From contig JADJTI010000005.1 of NCBI GenBank assembly GCA_016711265.1, positions 248,001-312,000 on the forward strand: a stretch of 64,000 bases of DNA, written 5' to 3'. The notes beneath the pieces are model-generated. The model had not been told where the DNA came from and searched no databases. It saw only the letters and a program-made list of their open reading frames with translations. This stretch comes from Austwickia sp. Its GTDB lineage: Bacteria; Actinomycetota; Actinomycetes; Actinomycetales; Dermatophilaceae. Of the stretch, positions 56,463 to 64,000 are shown in pieces (within the stretch, counting starts at the first letter, position 1; each line of letters starts with the position of its first letter). A program made the translations under genes and the position numbers.

Positions 56463-58523
56463 ATGGGTGAACGCAGCAAGCCGTGGGTGATGCGCACGTA
56501 CGCGGGGCATTCCAGCGCCGCAAAGAGCAACGAGCTGTACCGACGCAATCTGGCCAAGGGTCAGACCGGCCTGTCGGTGGCCTTCGACCTCCCAACCCAG
56601 ACCGGGTACGACCCTGATCACGTCCTGTCCCGGGGAGAAGTCGGCAAGGTGGGCGTCCCCATTTCCCACATCGGCGACATGGCATCGCTGTTCGACGCGA
56701 TCCCGCTGGCGCAGATGAACACCTCGATGACGATCAACGCCACGGCGATGTGGTTGCTGTCCATGTATGAGGTGGTGGCTCAGCAGCAGGCCGAAGCCGC
56801 CGGTGAAGACCCTATGGCCAACACCCGGTTGCTCGCCGGGACGACCCAGAACGACATCATCAAGGAATACCTGTCCCGCGGGACGCACGTCTTCCCGCCC
56901 GGCCCATCGCTCCGCCTGACCAGCGACATGATCGCTTACACGGTCAACAACATCCCGAAGTGGAACCCGGTCAACATCTGCAGCTACCACTTGCAGGAGG
57001 CCGGCGCGACCCCCGTGCAGGAAGTGGCGTACGCCCTGTCCACCGCCATCGAGGTCCTGGACCGAGTGCGCAACCGTGGCGAGGTTCCCGCCGAGCGCTT
57101 CGGCGACGTCGTGGCCCGCATCTCCTTCTTCGTCAACGCCGGTGTGCGGTTCGTCGAAGAGATGTGCAAGATGCGCGCCTTCACCCGGATGTGGGACGAG
57201 CTCACCCTCGAACGGTACGGCGTGCAGGACGAGAAGCTGCGCCGCTTCCGGTACGGCGTCCAGGTCAACTCCCTGGGTCTGACGGAAGTCCAGCCCGAGA
57301 ACAACGTCCAGCGCATCGTGCTGGAGATGCTCGGGGTCACGTTGAGCAAGAACGCTCGGGCACGCGCCGTCCAGCTGCCCGCCTGGAACGAGGCGCTCGG
57401 CCTGCCTCGGCCCTGGGACCAGCAGTGGTCGCTGCGCATCCAGCAGGTGCTCGCCTACGAGTCCGACCTCCTGGAGTACGACGACATCTTCGACGGTTCG
57501 CCGGTGATCGAGGCCAAGGTCCAAGAGATCATCGACGGCGCGCGGGCTGAGATGGACAAGGTCGCCGAGATGGGTGGGGCCGTCGCGGCGGTCGAATCCG
57601 GCTACATGAAGCAGCAGCTGGTGGCCTCGCACGCGGCCAGGCGTCAGCGCATCGAGTCCGGTGAGGACACCGTGGTCGGCCTGAACAAGTTCACCTCGAC
57701 CGAACCGAGCCCGCTCACCGCCGACCTCGACACCGCCATCCAGACCGTGGACGTGGCCGTCGAACACGCGGCCTCCGACGCGATCCGCGCCTGGCGCGAG
57801 AAGCGGGACGCCGATCCCGCAAAGAAGGCCGAAGCCGAAGCCGCGCTGGTCGCGCTCAAGGAAGCCGCCGCCGACGAGGACGCCAACCTCATGGAGGCCA
57901 CGCTGCGCTGCGCCCGCGCCGGACTGACCACGGGCGAATGGGCCGGAGCGCTGCGCGAGGTGTTCGGCGAATACCGGGCACCCACCGGCGTCACCGGCAA
58001 CATCGGGGTCGGGGAGGCGCCCTCGGGCAGCAAGCTTGCCCAGGTGCGGGACATGGTCAAGAAGACCAATTCCGACCTCGGCTACCGGCTGCGCTTCCTG
58101 GTCGCTAAGCCCGGGCTGGACGGTCACAGCAACGGCGCCGAGCAACTCGCCGTACGGGCCAGAGACGTCGGCTTCGAGGTGGTCTACCAGGGCATCCGCC
58201 TGACGCCCGAGCAGATCGTCAACGCCGCGGTGGCCGAGGACGTGCACGCCCTGGGCATCTCGATCCTGTCGGGCTCGCACATGGAACTGATCCCGGACAT
58301 CCTCACCCGGATGAAGGACGCCGGGGTGGGGGAGGTGCCCGTCTTCGTCGGCGGCATCATCCCCGACTCGGACGGCCGCAAGCTGCGCGACGCAGGCGTC
58401 GCTGGGGTCTATACCCCCAAGGACCACGACCTGACGACGTCGATGGCCGACATCGTCCGGGTGATCCGCGCTACGCACAATCTCAAGGAGCTGACCTTCG
58501 AGGAGTCCGCCCGCGCGCTGTGA
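56463..58523 (+). CDS. B12-dependent acyl-CoA mutase, ethylmalonyl-CoA mutase (MeaA)-like
   Basis: 686 residues. The N-terminal TIM-barrel catalytic domain opens WVMRTYAGHSSAAKSN, with RRNLAKGQTGLSVAFDLPTQ, INATAMWLLSMYEVV and MNTSMTIN. The C-terminal cobalamin domain (about 545-686) has the D-x-H-x-x-G ligand motif in KPGLDGHSNGAEQLA. The TYAGHS start, the single-chain fusion and the YRRNLAKGQTG block match MeaA, the ethylmalonyl-CoA mutase that forms methylsuccinyl-CoA, rather than methylmalonyl-CoA mutase. It contains an Ala/Lys/Glu-rich linker (about 430-470). A PduO cofactor maker is divergent. Crotonyl-CoA carboxylase is not in the window, so isobutyryl- or methylmalonyl-type activity cannot be excluded. 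Confidence 0.85.
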   Translation: MGERSKPWVMRTYAGHSSAAKSNELYRRNLAKGQTGLSVAFDLPTQTGYDPDHVLSRGEVGKVGVPISHIGDMASLFDAIPLAQMNTSMTINATAMWLLSMYEVVAQQQAEAAGEDPMANTRLLAGTTQNDIIKEYLSRGTHVFPPGPSLRLTSDMIAYTVNNIPKWNPVNICSYHLQEAGATPVQEVAYALSTAIEVLDRVRNRGEVPAERFGDVVARISFFVNAGVRFVEEMCKMRAFTRMWDELTLERYGVQDEKLRRFRYGVQVNSLGLTEVQPENNVQRIVLEMLGVTLSKNARARAVQLPAWNEALGLPRPWDQQWSLRIQQVLAYESDLLEYDDIFDGSPVIEAKVQEIIDGARAEMDKVAEMGGAVAAVESGYMKQQLVASHAARRQRIESGEDTVVGLNKFTSTEPSPLTADLDTAIQTVDVAVEHAASDAIRAWREKRDADPAKKAEAEAALVALKEAAADEDANLMEATLRCARAGLTTGEWAGALREVFGEYRAPTGVTGNIGVGEAPSGSKLAQVRDMVKKTNSDLGYRLRFLVAKPGLDGHSNGAEQLAVRARDVGFEVVYQGIRLTPEQIVNAAVAEDVHALGISILSGSHMELIPDILTRMKDAGVGEVPVFVGGIIPDSDGRKLRDAGVAGVYTPKDHDLTTSMADIVRVIRATHNLKELTFEESARAL

Positions 58524-58563
58524 ACGCCGTGACCAAGAGCGGGCTCACCCGCCGGCGCCGCCG

Positions 58564-58569
58564 TACCAT
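58564..58569 (+). promoter_or_regulatory. leaderless -10 box of the phosphatase-like gene
   Basis: TACCAT, 6 bases, then GTG at 58576. Confidence 0.45.
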
Positions 58570-58575
58570 GCACGG

Positions 58576-58926
58576 GTGAGTGATCTCCAATGCCCGGCCA
58601 CCCTGATCGTCCTGGGACGATCAGGGTGGCCGTCGCACGTGCCGCTCCCGCACGATCGTCACGTCGCTGCGGTGTACGGCCCGGCGGACGACTTCGCGGT
58701 GGCCGCACAGCTGGCGGAGCGGCTGGACGCGGCGCTACGGCCGGTCAGTGAACTGAACGGCTGCGCCTATCCGGACGGCACGGCGGTGGGCAGAGCGGCC
58801 CTGGAGGGCATTGCGGACCTGCATCGCGGCGAAACGGTGATCGTGCTGACGGCCGACGACGACCCCGCCCGTGAGGTGCGCATCGATGCGGACGGTTGGT
58901 CGGTCACCCCCTTGGCGGCCGACTGA
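58576..58926 (+). CDS. short protein resembling an inactivated histidine phosphatase
   Basis: 116 residues. The start TLIVLGRSGWPSH occupies the place of the LLLVRHGES motif of histidine phosphatases, with RHG replaced. The end, DLHRGETVIVLTADDDP, aligns by eye with the HPGETVLVVSHGG block, with the catalytic His lost. The middle, VAAQLAERLDAALRPVSEL then TAVGRAALEGIADL, fits the helices between them. Half the usual length. It may be a degenerate, non-catalytic member. A TACCAT box 6 bases before the GTG and good codon composition argue it is expressed. It lies 52 bp after the mutase. A perfect 17-bp hairpin is encoded at codons 7-19. Confidence 0.5.
   Translation: MSDLQCPATLIVLGRSGWPSHVPLPHDRHVAAVYGPADDFAVAAQLAERLDAALRPVSELNGCAYPDGTAVGRAALEGIADLHRGETVIVLTADDDPAREVRIDADGWSVTPLAAD
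58595..58632. repeat. 17-bp inverted repeat at the 5' end of the phosphatase-like gene
   Basis: CGGCCACCCTGATCGTC and GACGATCAGGGTGGCCG are separated by CTGG. It could be a terminator of the mutase gene 72 bp upstream, or a structure controlling the gene that contains it. No T-tract. Confidence 0.75.
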
Positions 58927-58960
58927 AGCGGTCGACGCAGGTTGCGGCCCGCCTCCCGGA

Positions 58961-60526
58961 TCAGCCGACCCCGGTGGCGGCCTCGCGGCGCGGATCACCG
59001 GCGGCCGACAGCGATGGCGTGCCGTCGACGTACTCCAGTAGGGCAGCGCCCACGCCCCCGAAGTACATGCCGATCTCCTCGTGGGTGCGGTACGGCAAAC
59101 CGGATGCGCGCGCGGCTTCGCGCAAGCCTGGCCCGTCCTCGTGGTCCAGCCGGGCGTGCCCCGTGGGGTCGACGGCCACGTGCACCCGCGGGGCGTCGAT
59201 GGCTCCCTGCAGGGGCATGCGGTCCAGGCAGAAGTGGCCCAGGGCCTGCATCAACGCCGTGGTGATGCGGTCGGCTCCCGGACTGCCGATGGCCAACATG
59301 GATCCGTCGTCCCGGCGGGCGGTCGTGGGAGCCATGTTCGAGGCGAGCCGAGTGCCCGGCGGGAGCACGTGCAGGCCGCGACGGTTGAGTTCGGGTTCGC
59401 CCAGCCCGTTGTTGAGCATCAGCCCGGTCCCGGGGGTGGTCACCCCGGAGCCGTACCCGGCGGAGGTCGTGACCGAGCAGGCCAGTCCGTCACGGTCGAC
59501 CACCGAGACATGCACCGTCTCCGGGGAGGTGGAGGTGGCGGCGAGGCCGGCCGCCCCGAACGTCCCCAGCACGCTGACCATCTCATCGAGTGCCGCCGGC
59601 AGGTCTTCGGCGAGGTCGATGAAACGGTGCCGATACTCCAGCACCAGGCGCTGGACGGCGATCAGCGTGGCCGGGTCGCCGACCGCCCCGCCGCCAGGGC
59701 GGGCACGCTCCTGCAGGGACCGCAGCATCGCGGTCAGCACGGGACCGCCGATCGAGGGTGAGGGGTTGACCGCGACATCCCACGACCCCAGGCGAGTGCG
59801 CAGCGGGGATCGGACCGCCACCTGGTACGCCGCCAGGTCCTCCCGAGAGATCAAGCCGCCATGTTCCGCCATGTCTTCGGCGATGACCTGCGCCAACTCC
59901 CCGGTGTATAGCGTGGCGGCCCCGTCGGCGCCGATCGCCTCAAGGGTGTCGGCCAGGTCGGGCGACCTCATCAGGGCCCCCGCCGTCGGGATGAGGCCCT
60001 CACCGTGTTGCTGCAGGAAGGCCCGGGTGTCCCCGTGCCAGGAGAACAGCTGCCCCCCGCTGAACGTCAGATAGTACGCCGCCGCGCTCCCGAGCGGATA
60101 CCCCTGCCGGACGGCGTGGGTCGCCGGTTCCAGCAGCCTGGCCCAGGGCACCCCGCCCCACCGCCGGTGCGCCGCGTCCAGGGCGGCGAACATGCCCGGA
60201 GTGGCGACCGACCCGTGGCCCCCGTGCACCGTGATGCCGCCGCCGTAGGCCATGTCGATCTGCTCCAGGCCACGACCGAACGCCTCCCGCGGCCGCCCTC
60301 TGCCGGGCATTTCGACGTTGCCGTCGATGGCCACCGGTGCTTGTCCGGGCGCCCACACGTTGATGAACGCGCCGCCCATCGGGCTGACGATGCCCGGCTC
60401 GGTGACCGCCGCCGTGACGACCGCCGCGATGGCGGCGTCGACCGCGTTACCGCCGTCGGCGACCTGAGCCAGCCCCGCCTCCACGGCGAGGATCCCGGGG
60501 GCCGCGATGGCGACGTGTCCTGTCAT
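58961..60526 (-). CDS. gamma-glutamyltransferase family protein
   Basis: 521 residues. The N-terminal subunit starts MTGHVAIAAPGILAVEAGL, with GNAVDAAIAA and GIVSPMGGAF. The self-cleavage site precedes the Thr in PETVHVSVVDRDG, the nucleophile of the mature small subunit, followed by SVTTSAGYGSGV and GTRLASNMAPT. It cleaves gamma-glutamyl bonds of glutathione or mycothiol-related compounds, or of other amides. There is no signal peptide, so it is probably cytoplasmic or of the acylase type. Stop 34 bp from the convergent phosphatase-like gene. GGGAGAGG is the ribosome binding site. Confidence 0.87.
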   Translation of the reverse strand: MTGHVAIAAPGILAVEAGLAQVADGGNAVDAAIAAVVTAAVTEPGIVSPMGGAFINVWAPGQAPVAIDGNVEMPGRGRPREAFGRGLEQIDMAYGGGITVHGGHGSVATPGMFAALDAAHRRWGGVPWARLLEPATHAVRQGYPLGSAAAYYLTFSGGQLFSWHGDTRAFLQQHGEGLIPTAGALMRSPDLADTLEAIGADGAATLYTGELAQVIAEDMAEHGGLISREDLAAYQVAVRSPLRTRLGSWDVAVNPSPSIGGPVLTAMLRSLQERARPGGGAVGDPATLIAVQRLVLEYRHRFIDLAEDLPAALDEMVSVLGTFGAAGLAATSTSPETVHVSVVDRDGLACSVTTSAGYGSGVTTPGTGLMLNNGLGEPELNRRGLHVLPPGTRLASNMAPTTARRDDGSMLAIGSPGADRITTALMQALGHFCLDRMPLQGAIDAPRVHVAVDPTGHARLDHEDGPGLREAARASGLPYRTHEEIGMYFGGVGAALLEYVDGTPSLSAAGDPRREAATGVG

Positions 60527-60551
60527 GCCAGCCCTCTCCCGTCCCCAGCGT

Positions 60552-60779
60552 TCACCCGCACCCGCAGCCCCCGCCGCAGCAGCCGCCGCCCGGTGCTCCC
60601 GCCGGAGGGCCGCCGACGGCCGTGGCGCGGCCGGCCCCGGCCAGGCCCAAGGTGGTCAGCAGGCGCACCGTGTCGGGATGGCCCTGGGGGCACGGGGCCG
60701 CCGCATCCGAGGAGGCCATCGGGCGGCGTACGGTGAACTGGTGGCCGCACTCGCGGCAGCGGTACTCGTACGTGGGCAC
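60552..60779 (-). CDS. FmdB-family zinc-ribbon protein
   Basis: 75 residues. MPTYEYRCRECGHQFTVRRPM gives the first CxxC, and CPQGHP supplies a later Cys/His position, of the FmdB/putative regulatory zinc ribbon. The tail is GGGCCGGGCGCG, rich in Gly and Cys, which could bind further metal. Function unknown. The GTG at 60779 has TACGCT 7 bases upstream. It lies 25 bp before the gamma-glutamyltransferase gene on the same strand, so both may be co-transcribed. Confidence 0.86.
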   Translation of the reverse strand: MPTYEYRCRECGHQFTVRRPMASSDAAAPCPQGHPDTVRLLTTLGLAGAGRATAVGGPPAGAPGGGCCGGGCGCG

Positions 60780-60786
60780 GGGGCCC

Positions 60787-60792
60787 AGCGTA
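60787..60792 (-). promoter_or_regulatory. leaderless -10 box of the FmdB-like gene
   Basis: Minus-strand TACGCT, 7 bases, then GTG at 60779. Confidence 0.45.
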
Positions 60793-60858
60793 GAGCCAAG
60801 TCTGGCGGCGCGAGCGAGGCAGGGGCGGGTGGGGTGCGGCGGGGGTTCTCCCGGAACC

Positions 60859-61563
60859 TCAGAAGAGCCGGGACTCGGCGTCGTCGACTCCCCGGAGAGC
60901 GTCGTAGTCCAGGGTGAGGCAGGCGATCCCGCGATCGGTGGCCAGGGTCCGGGCCTGGGGCTTGATCTCCTGGGCGGCGAAGACCCCGCGTACCGGTCCG
61001 GAGGCGCACAGCAGCGGGTCGCGGTTGAGCAGCGCGAGGTAGCGGGTCAGCTGCTCGACACCGTCGATCTCGCCGCGGCGCTTGATCTCCACGGCGACGT
61101 GCAAACCGTCGGCGTCGCGGCACAGCAGATCCACCGGGCCGATCGCCGTCGGATACTCGCGCCGGATCAGGGTGTATCCCGGCCCCAAGGCCTGCATCTG
61201 ATCGGCGAGCAGCCGCTGCAGATGTGCCTCCACGCCGTCTTTGACCAGCCCGGGATCGATTCCCAGCTCATGACGCGAATCGTGCTGTACGTCGTACATC
61301 AGGATCCGGAGACGATCGTCGGATTTTGCACGGCGGACCTCCCAGACAGCCGTGACCCCCGCGCTGGCCTCGGATGCCGAAGGCGCCGATTCGTTGACCG
61401 TGCACGGCGGCGACATCCAGTTGAGGGGCTTATAGGAGCCGCCGTCGCTGTGGATCAAGACCGACCCGTCCGCCTTGACCATGACTAACCGGGTGGCACG
61501 GTCCAGGCGAGCCGAGAGCCTGCCTGCGTACTCGACGGCACAGCTCGCAATGACCAGGCGCAC
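60859..61563 (-). CDS. nucS: mismatch-specific endonuclease NucS (EndoMS)
   Basis: 234 residues. The N-terminal DNA-binding domain begins RLVIASCAVEYAGRL, and KPLNWMSPP is typical. The C-terminal PD-(D/E)XK nuclease has GPVDLLCRDADGLHVAVEIKRRGEIDGVEQLTRYL, with the Asp, Glu and Lys of the catalytic core. The extreme C-terminus is SRLF, resembling the sliding-clamp-binding end of actinobacterial NucS. It cuts mismatched DNA and replaces MutS/MutL repair in actinobacteria. It is divergent from the 3-hydroxyacyl-CoA dehydrogenase gene. GTG start, conserved in the family. Confidence 0.95.
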   Translation of the reverse strand: MRLVIASCAVEYAGRLSARLDRATRLVMVKADGSVLIHSDGGSYKPLNWMSPPCTVNESAPSASEASAGVTAVWEVRRAKSDDRLRILMYDVQHDSRHELGIDPGLVKDGVEAHLQRLLADQMQALGPGYTLIRREYPTAIGPVDLLCRDADGLHVAVEIKRRGEIDGVEQLTRYLALLNRDPLLCASGPVRGVFAAQEIKPQARTLATDRGIACLTLDYDALRGVDDAESRLF

Positions 61564-61652
61564 GCACGCACCCTACCGCGTGTGGCTCGAGTGTGACCTG
61601 GGTCGCTTTTCTGGGGGTCCCACGCCGTTGTCCCATTTGACAGGATCAGCGC

Positions 61653-63431
61653 ATGGCGCGTGACTTCAAGAAGATCGGTGTAGTAGGCCTCGGCACCATG
61701 GGTGCAGGGATCGCCGAAGTGTTTGCCAAGGCAGGGCTGGATGTCATCGGTGTCGAAGCCGACGACAAGGCGCTGACCAGGGCCAAGAGCATCCTCGAAT
61801 CGTCGACGTCCCGAGCGATCGCTCGCGGCAAAATGACGGAGGAAGAAAAGGCGGGGTTGATCGGGCGGATCTCGTTCACGGCGAACATCGATGACGTTGC
61901 TACCTGTGACCTGGTCATCGAGGCGATCCCGGAGAACCTGGAACTCAAGCGCAAGGTCTTCGCGCATCTCGACGAGATCATCGGGGATGACGCACTGCTG
62001 GCCACCAATACCTCCAGCCTGTCCGTGACCGACCTGGCCGTGGCGACCGAACACCCCAAGCGCGTCGTGGGGCTGCACTTCTTCAACCCCGCCCCGGTGC
62101 AGGACCTCGTCGAGGTCATCAGCACGGTGATCACCGAAGAAGGCGTGCTGGATGACATCCGTGGGCTGGTGGAGAAGATCGGCAAGAAGCCGGTCACCGT
62201 GGGCGACCGGGCCGGTTTCATCGCCAACGCCCTGTTGTTCGGGTATCTCAACCACGCGGTCTCGATGTACGAGGCCAAGTACGCCTCCCGCGAGGACCTG
62301 GACGCGGCCATGCGGTTCGGCTGCGGCCTCCCGATGGGCCCGTTGGCACTGGTCGACCTGATCGGCCTGGACACGACGTACGCGATCCTGGACACGATGT
62401 ACCACGAGGACCGCGACAAGTTGCACGCGCCGTCCCCGATCCTGAAGCACATGATCGCGGCGGGGCTGTTGGGCCGTAAGAGTGGCCGCGGCTTCTACAC
62501 CTACGAGGGTCCCGGGTCCGGCAAGGTCGTCGCGGACGCCCTGACCCCGAAGGCCGGCGAAGGTGCGGACAAGGTCCACGACATCAAGAAGGTCGGGGTC
62601 ATCGGCAACGGCACGATGGCGATGGGCATCGTCGAGGTGTTCGTCAAGGCCGGCTACGACACCACGTTCATCGCCCGGAGCCAGGAGAAGGCCGACGCCT
62701 CCCAGGGCAAGCTGCTCAAGTCGCTGGAGAAGCAGGTCCAGCGCGGCCGGTTGACCGAGGAGAAGCGGGACGCCGCGATGGCGTTGTCGCACCCCTCGCA
62801 CAGCTACGACGACCTCAAGGACGTCGACATCGTCGTCGAGGCGATCGCCGAGGAGCTGGGCCTGAAGCAGGCCGTCTTCGAGAACCTCGACGAGGTCTGC
62901 AAGCCGGGTTGCGTGCTGGCCACCACGACGTCCTCACTCCCGGTCATTCAGATCGCCGCGGTCACCAAGCGGCCGCAGGACGTCATCGGCATGCACTTCT
63001 TCAACCCGGCCAACATCATGAAGCTGGTCGAGATCGTCACCACGGTGTCGACGGCCGAAGACGTGATGCTCACCGTCCGGGACCTGTGCAAGAAGATCGG
63101 GAAGGTCGACGTGCTCTGCGGCGACCGGGCCGGCTTCATCGTCAACGCGCTCCTCTTCCCGTACTTGAACGACGCGATCAAGATGTTGGAGGCGCACTAC
63201 GCGACCACCGACGACATCGACACCGCGATGAAGTCCGGCTGTGGGTACCCGATGGGCCCGTTCGAGTTGCTCGACGTCGTGGGTCTGGACGTCTCCCTGG
63301 CCATCCAGCGGGAGCTCTACATGGAGTTCCGCGACCGCGGTTTCGCCCCGGCGCCCATGTTGGAGCACATGGTGACCGCGGGATACCTGGGCCGCAAGAC
63401 TGGACGCGGTTTCCGCAACTACGCCCGCTGA
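61653..63431 (+). CDS. 3-hydroxyacyl-CoA (3-hydroxybutyryl-CoA) dehydrogenase, tandem duplicated
   Basis: 592 residues made of two whole dehydrogenase units (about 1-290 and 305-592). Unit one has the NAD loop GVVGLGTMGAGIAEVF, ATNTSSLSV, catalytic His in VGLHFFNPAP with Glu in VEVI, and the C-terminal domain GCGLPMGPLALVDLIGLD. Unit two repeats these as GVIGNGTMAMGIVEVF, ATTTSSLPV, IGMHFFNPAN and GCGYPMGPFELLDVVGLD. It interconverts 3-hydroxybutyryl-CoA and acetoacetyl-CoA with NAD. Units are similar but clearly diverged, as in other actinobacteria. AGGA lies 8 bases before the ATG. A terminator hairpin follows. Confidence 0.95.
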   Translation: MARDFKKIGVVGLGTMGAGIAEVFAKAGLDVIGVEADDKALTRAKSILESSTSRAIARGKMTEEEKAGLIGRISFTANIDDVATCDLVIEAIPENLELKRKVFAHLDEIIGDDALLATNTSSLSVTDLAVATEHPKRVVGLHFFNPAPVQDLVEVISTVITEEGVLDDIRGLVEKIGKKPVTVGDRAGFIANALLFGYLNHAVSMYEAKYASREDLDAAMRFGCGLPMGPLALVDLIGLDTTYAILDTMYHEDRDKLHAPSPILKHMIAAGLLGRKSGRGFYTYEGPGSGKVVADALTPKAGEGADKVHDIKKVGVIGNGTMAMGIVEVFVKAGYDTTFIARSQEKADASQGKLLKSLEKQVQRGRLTEEKRDAAMALSHPSHSYDDLKDVDIVVEAIAEELGLKQAVFENLDEVCKPGCVLATTTSSLPVIQIAAVTKRPQDVIGMHFFNPANIMKLVEIVTTVSTAEDVMLTVRDLCKKIGKVDVLCGDRAGFIVNALLFPYLNDAIKMLEAHYATTDDIDTAMKSGCGYPMGPFELLDVVGLDVSLAIQRELYMEFRDRGFAPAPMLEHMVTAGYLGRKTGRGFRNYAR

Positions 63432-63479
63432 CGCTGACCCGTCGGCGGACGCGCAGCCGACGGCGAACACACTGACGGT

Positions 63480-63504
63480 CACGACCCTGAACTGCGGGGT
63501 CGTG
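63480..63504 (+). terminator. terminator of the 3-hydroxyacyl-CoA dehydrogenase gene
   Basis: CACGACCC and GGGTCGTG form an 8-bp stem around a 9-base loop, 49 bp after the stop. Confidence 0.6.
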
Positions 63505-63572
63505 GCCGTTGGCGTTCGCCCTCGTCGTGGAACACCGGTGGGCCGGACCGCGCCGAGCATCACAATGGGTGG

Positions 63573-64000
63573 ATGACTAGTGGCCGTGACCCTGAGGAGA
63601 GTGTCCAGATTCGGGCGCGCAGCATCCTGCCCGCGCGGCGCGAGAACATCGAACTCCACACCGCCGACGGATTGACCCTGGTCGGCGAACTGGCGCAACC
63701 GCTGGACCGCCCGCCCGCGGCCACCATCATCACGTTGCACCCGTTGCCGACCCACGGCGGGTTCATGGACAGCCACGTCTATAAGAAGGCCGCTCACCGC
63801 CTGCCCGCGCTGGCGGACCTCGCGGTGATTCGCTTCAACACGCGGGGGACGGAGTCCGCGCGTGGGGCCTCCGAGGGCGAGTTCGACTACGCCGAAAGCG
63901 AGCGGTACGACGTCGCCGCCGCCATCGAGTACGCCGAGTTTCACGATCTGCCCCATCGATGGCTGGTGGGCTGGTCGTTCGGGACGGATCTGGCGTTGAT
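63573..64000 (+). CDS. alpha/beta-hydrolase, N-terminal part (cut by the window edge)
   Basis: 142 codons are visible and open to the end of the window. After a short polar start comes IELHTADGLTLVGELAQPL, the first strands of the fold, then HPLPTHGGFMDSHVY (oxyanion-hole loop) and FNTRGTESARGASEGEFDYAESE. The nucleophile elbow is WLVGWSFGTDLAL, with Ser in G-x-S-x-G form. The layout resembles the dienelactone/serine-aminopeptidase group of small cytoplasmic hydrolases. The ATG follows CACAAT, 6 bases upstream. The acid and histidine of the triad lie beyond the edge. Substrate unknown. Confidence 0.82.
   Translation, partial: MTSGRDPEESVQIRARSILPARRENIELHTADGLTLVGELAQPLDRPPAATIITLHPLPTHGGFMDSHVYKKAAHRLPALADLAVIRFNTRGTESARGASEGEFDYAESERYDVAAAIEYAEFHDLPHRWLVGWSFGTDLAL

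Noticed and set aside
61564..61652. Leaderless TAnnnT promoter for nucS
   Set aside because: TAGGGT lies only 2 bases before the GTG, too close to fit the spacing seen elsewhere. The true start site is unclear.

Overview
The window comes from a GC-rich (about 70 percent) genome and reads as an actinobacterium (Actinomycetota). The evidence is a fused E2-E1 2-oxoglutarate decarboxylase/dehydrogenase (kgd), the mismatch endonuclease NucS, a DUF2550 gene after atpC, a tandem 3-hydroxyacyl-CoA dehydrogenase and many TAnnnT boxes 6-7 bases before a start codon, the actinobacterial leaderless-promoter pattern. I cannot name the genus. There is no insertion sequence, prophage, CRISPR array or rRNA. 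Spacing is tight, with many 4-base ATGA/GTGA overlaps.

Region 1 (1-17,240) is largely surface polysaccharide. It has the end of a flippase, a chemoreceptor, an NCS1 nucleobase permease, a GT4 glycosyltransferase and a MarR regulator. A minus-strand operon (11,346-6,022) follows: a WbuB-like glycosyltransferase, a UDP-L-FucNAc synthesis set (FnlA/CapE, FnlB/CapF, FnlC/CapG) and an extra GNAT acetyltransferase. After a vapBC pair come a PglE-like aminotransferase, a PglC-like phosphoglycosyl transferase, a PadR regulator with a His-Glu repeat tail, and a membrane PglF-like sugar dehydratase. Together these look like machinery that makes amino-sugar nucleotides and loads the first sugar on a lipid carrier.

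Region 2 (17,241-26,410) holds central metabolism and transport: an MDR oxidoreductase, a GDSL-like protein lacking its serine, a small DUF6104-like protein, kgd, two CNNM/CorC-type membrane proteins and tRNA-Arg(CCG).

Region 3 (26,521-43,882) is a housekeeping block: argS, lysA, hom (without thrC/thrB beside it), rho with a long leader, rpmE, prfA, prmC, a Sua5-type threonylcarbamoyl-AMP synthase and a WecA-like enzyme. Between rho and rpmE sits a four-gene operon: receiver protein, HEAT-repeat protein, processive GT2 glycosyltransferase and hybrid-sensor histidine kinase. I regard it as the best candidate for an undescribed system, a two-component-controlled polymer synthase.

Region 4 (43,965-53,242) is the F1Fo ATP synthase: two AtpI/AtpZ-like genes, then atpB-E-F-H-A-G-D. 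atpC is cut off from atpD by a strong hairpin and a separately promoted flavin-oxidase-like gene, and appears to have its own promoter.

Region 5 (53,276-64,000) has a lipoprotein/PKD-like secreted pair, a phd/vapC pair with an operator palindrome, a PduO adenosyltransferase divergent from a B12-dependent ethylmalonyl-CoA-mutase-like enzyme (cofactor maker beside cofactor user), a degenerate histidine-phosphatase-like protein, gamma-glutamyltransferase, an FmdB zinc ribbon, nucS, the double 3-hydroxyacyl-CoA dehydrogenase and the start of an alpha/beta hydrolase.
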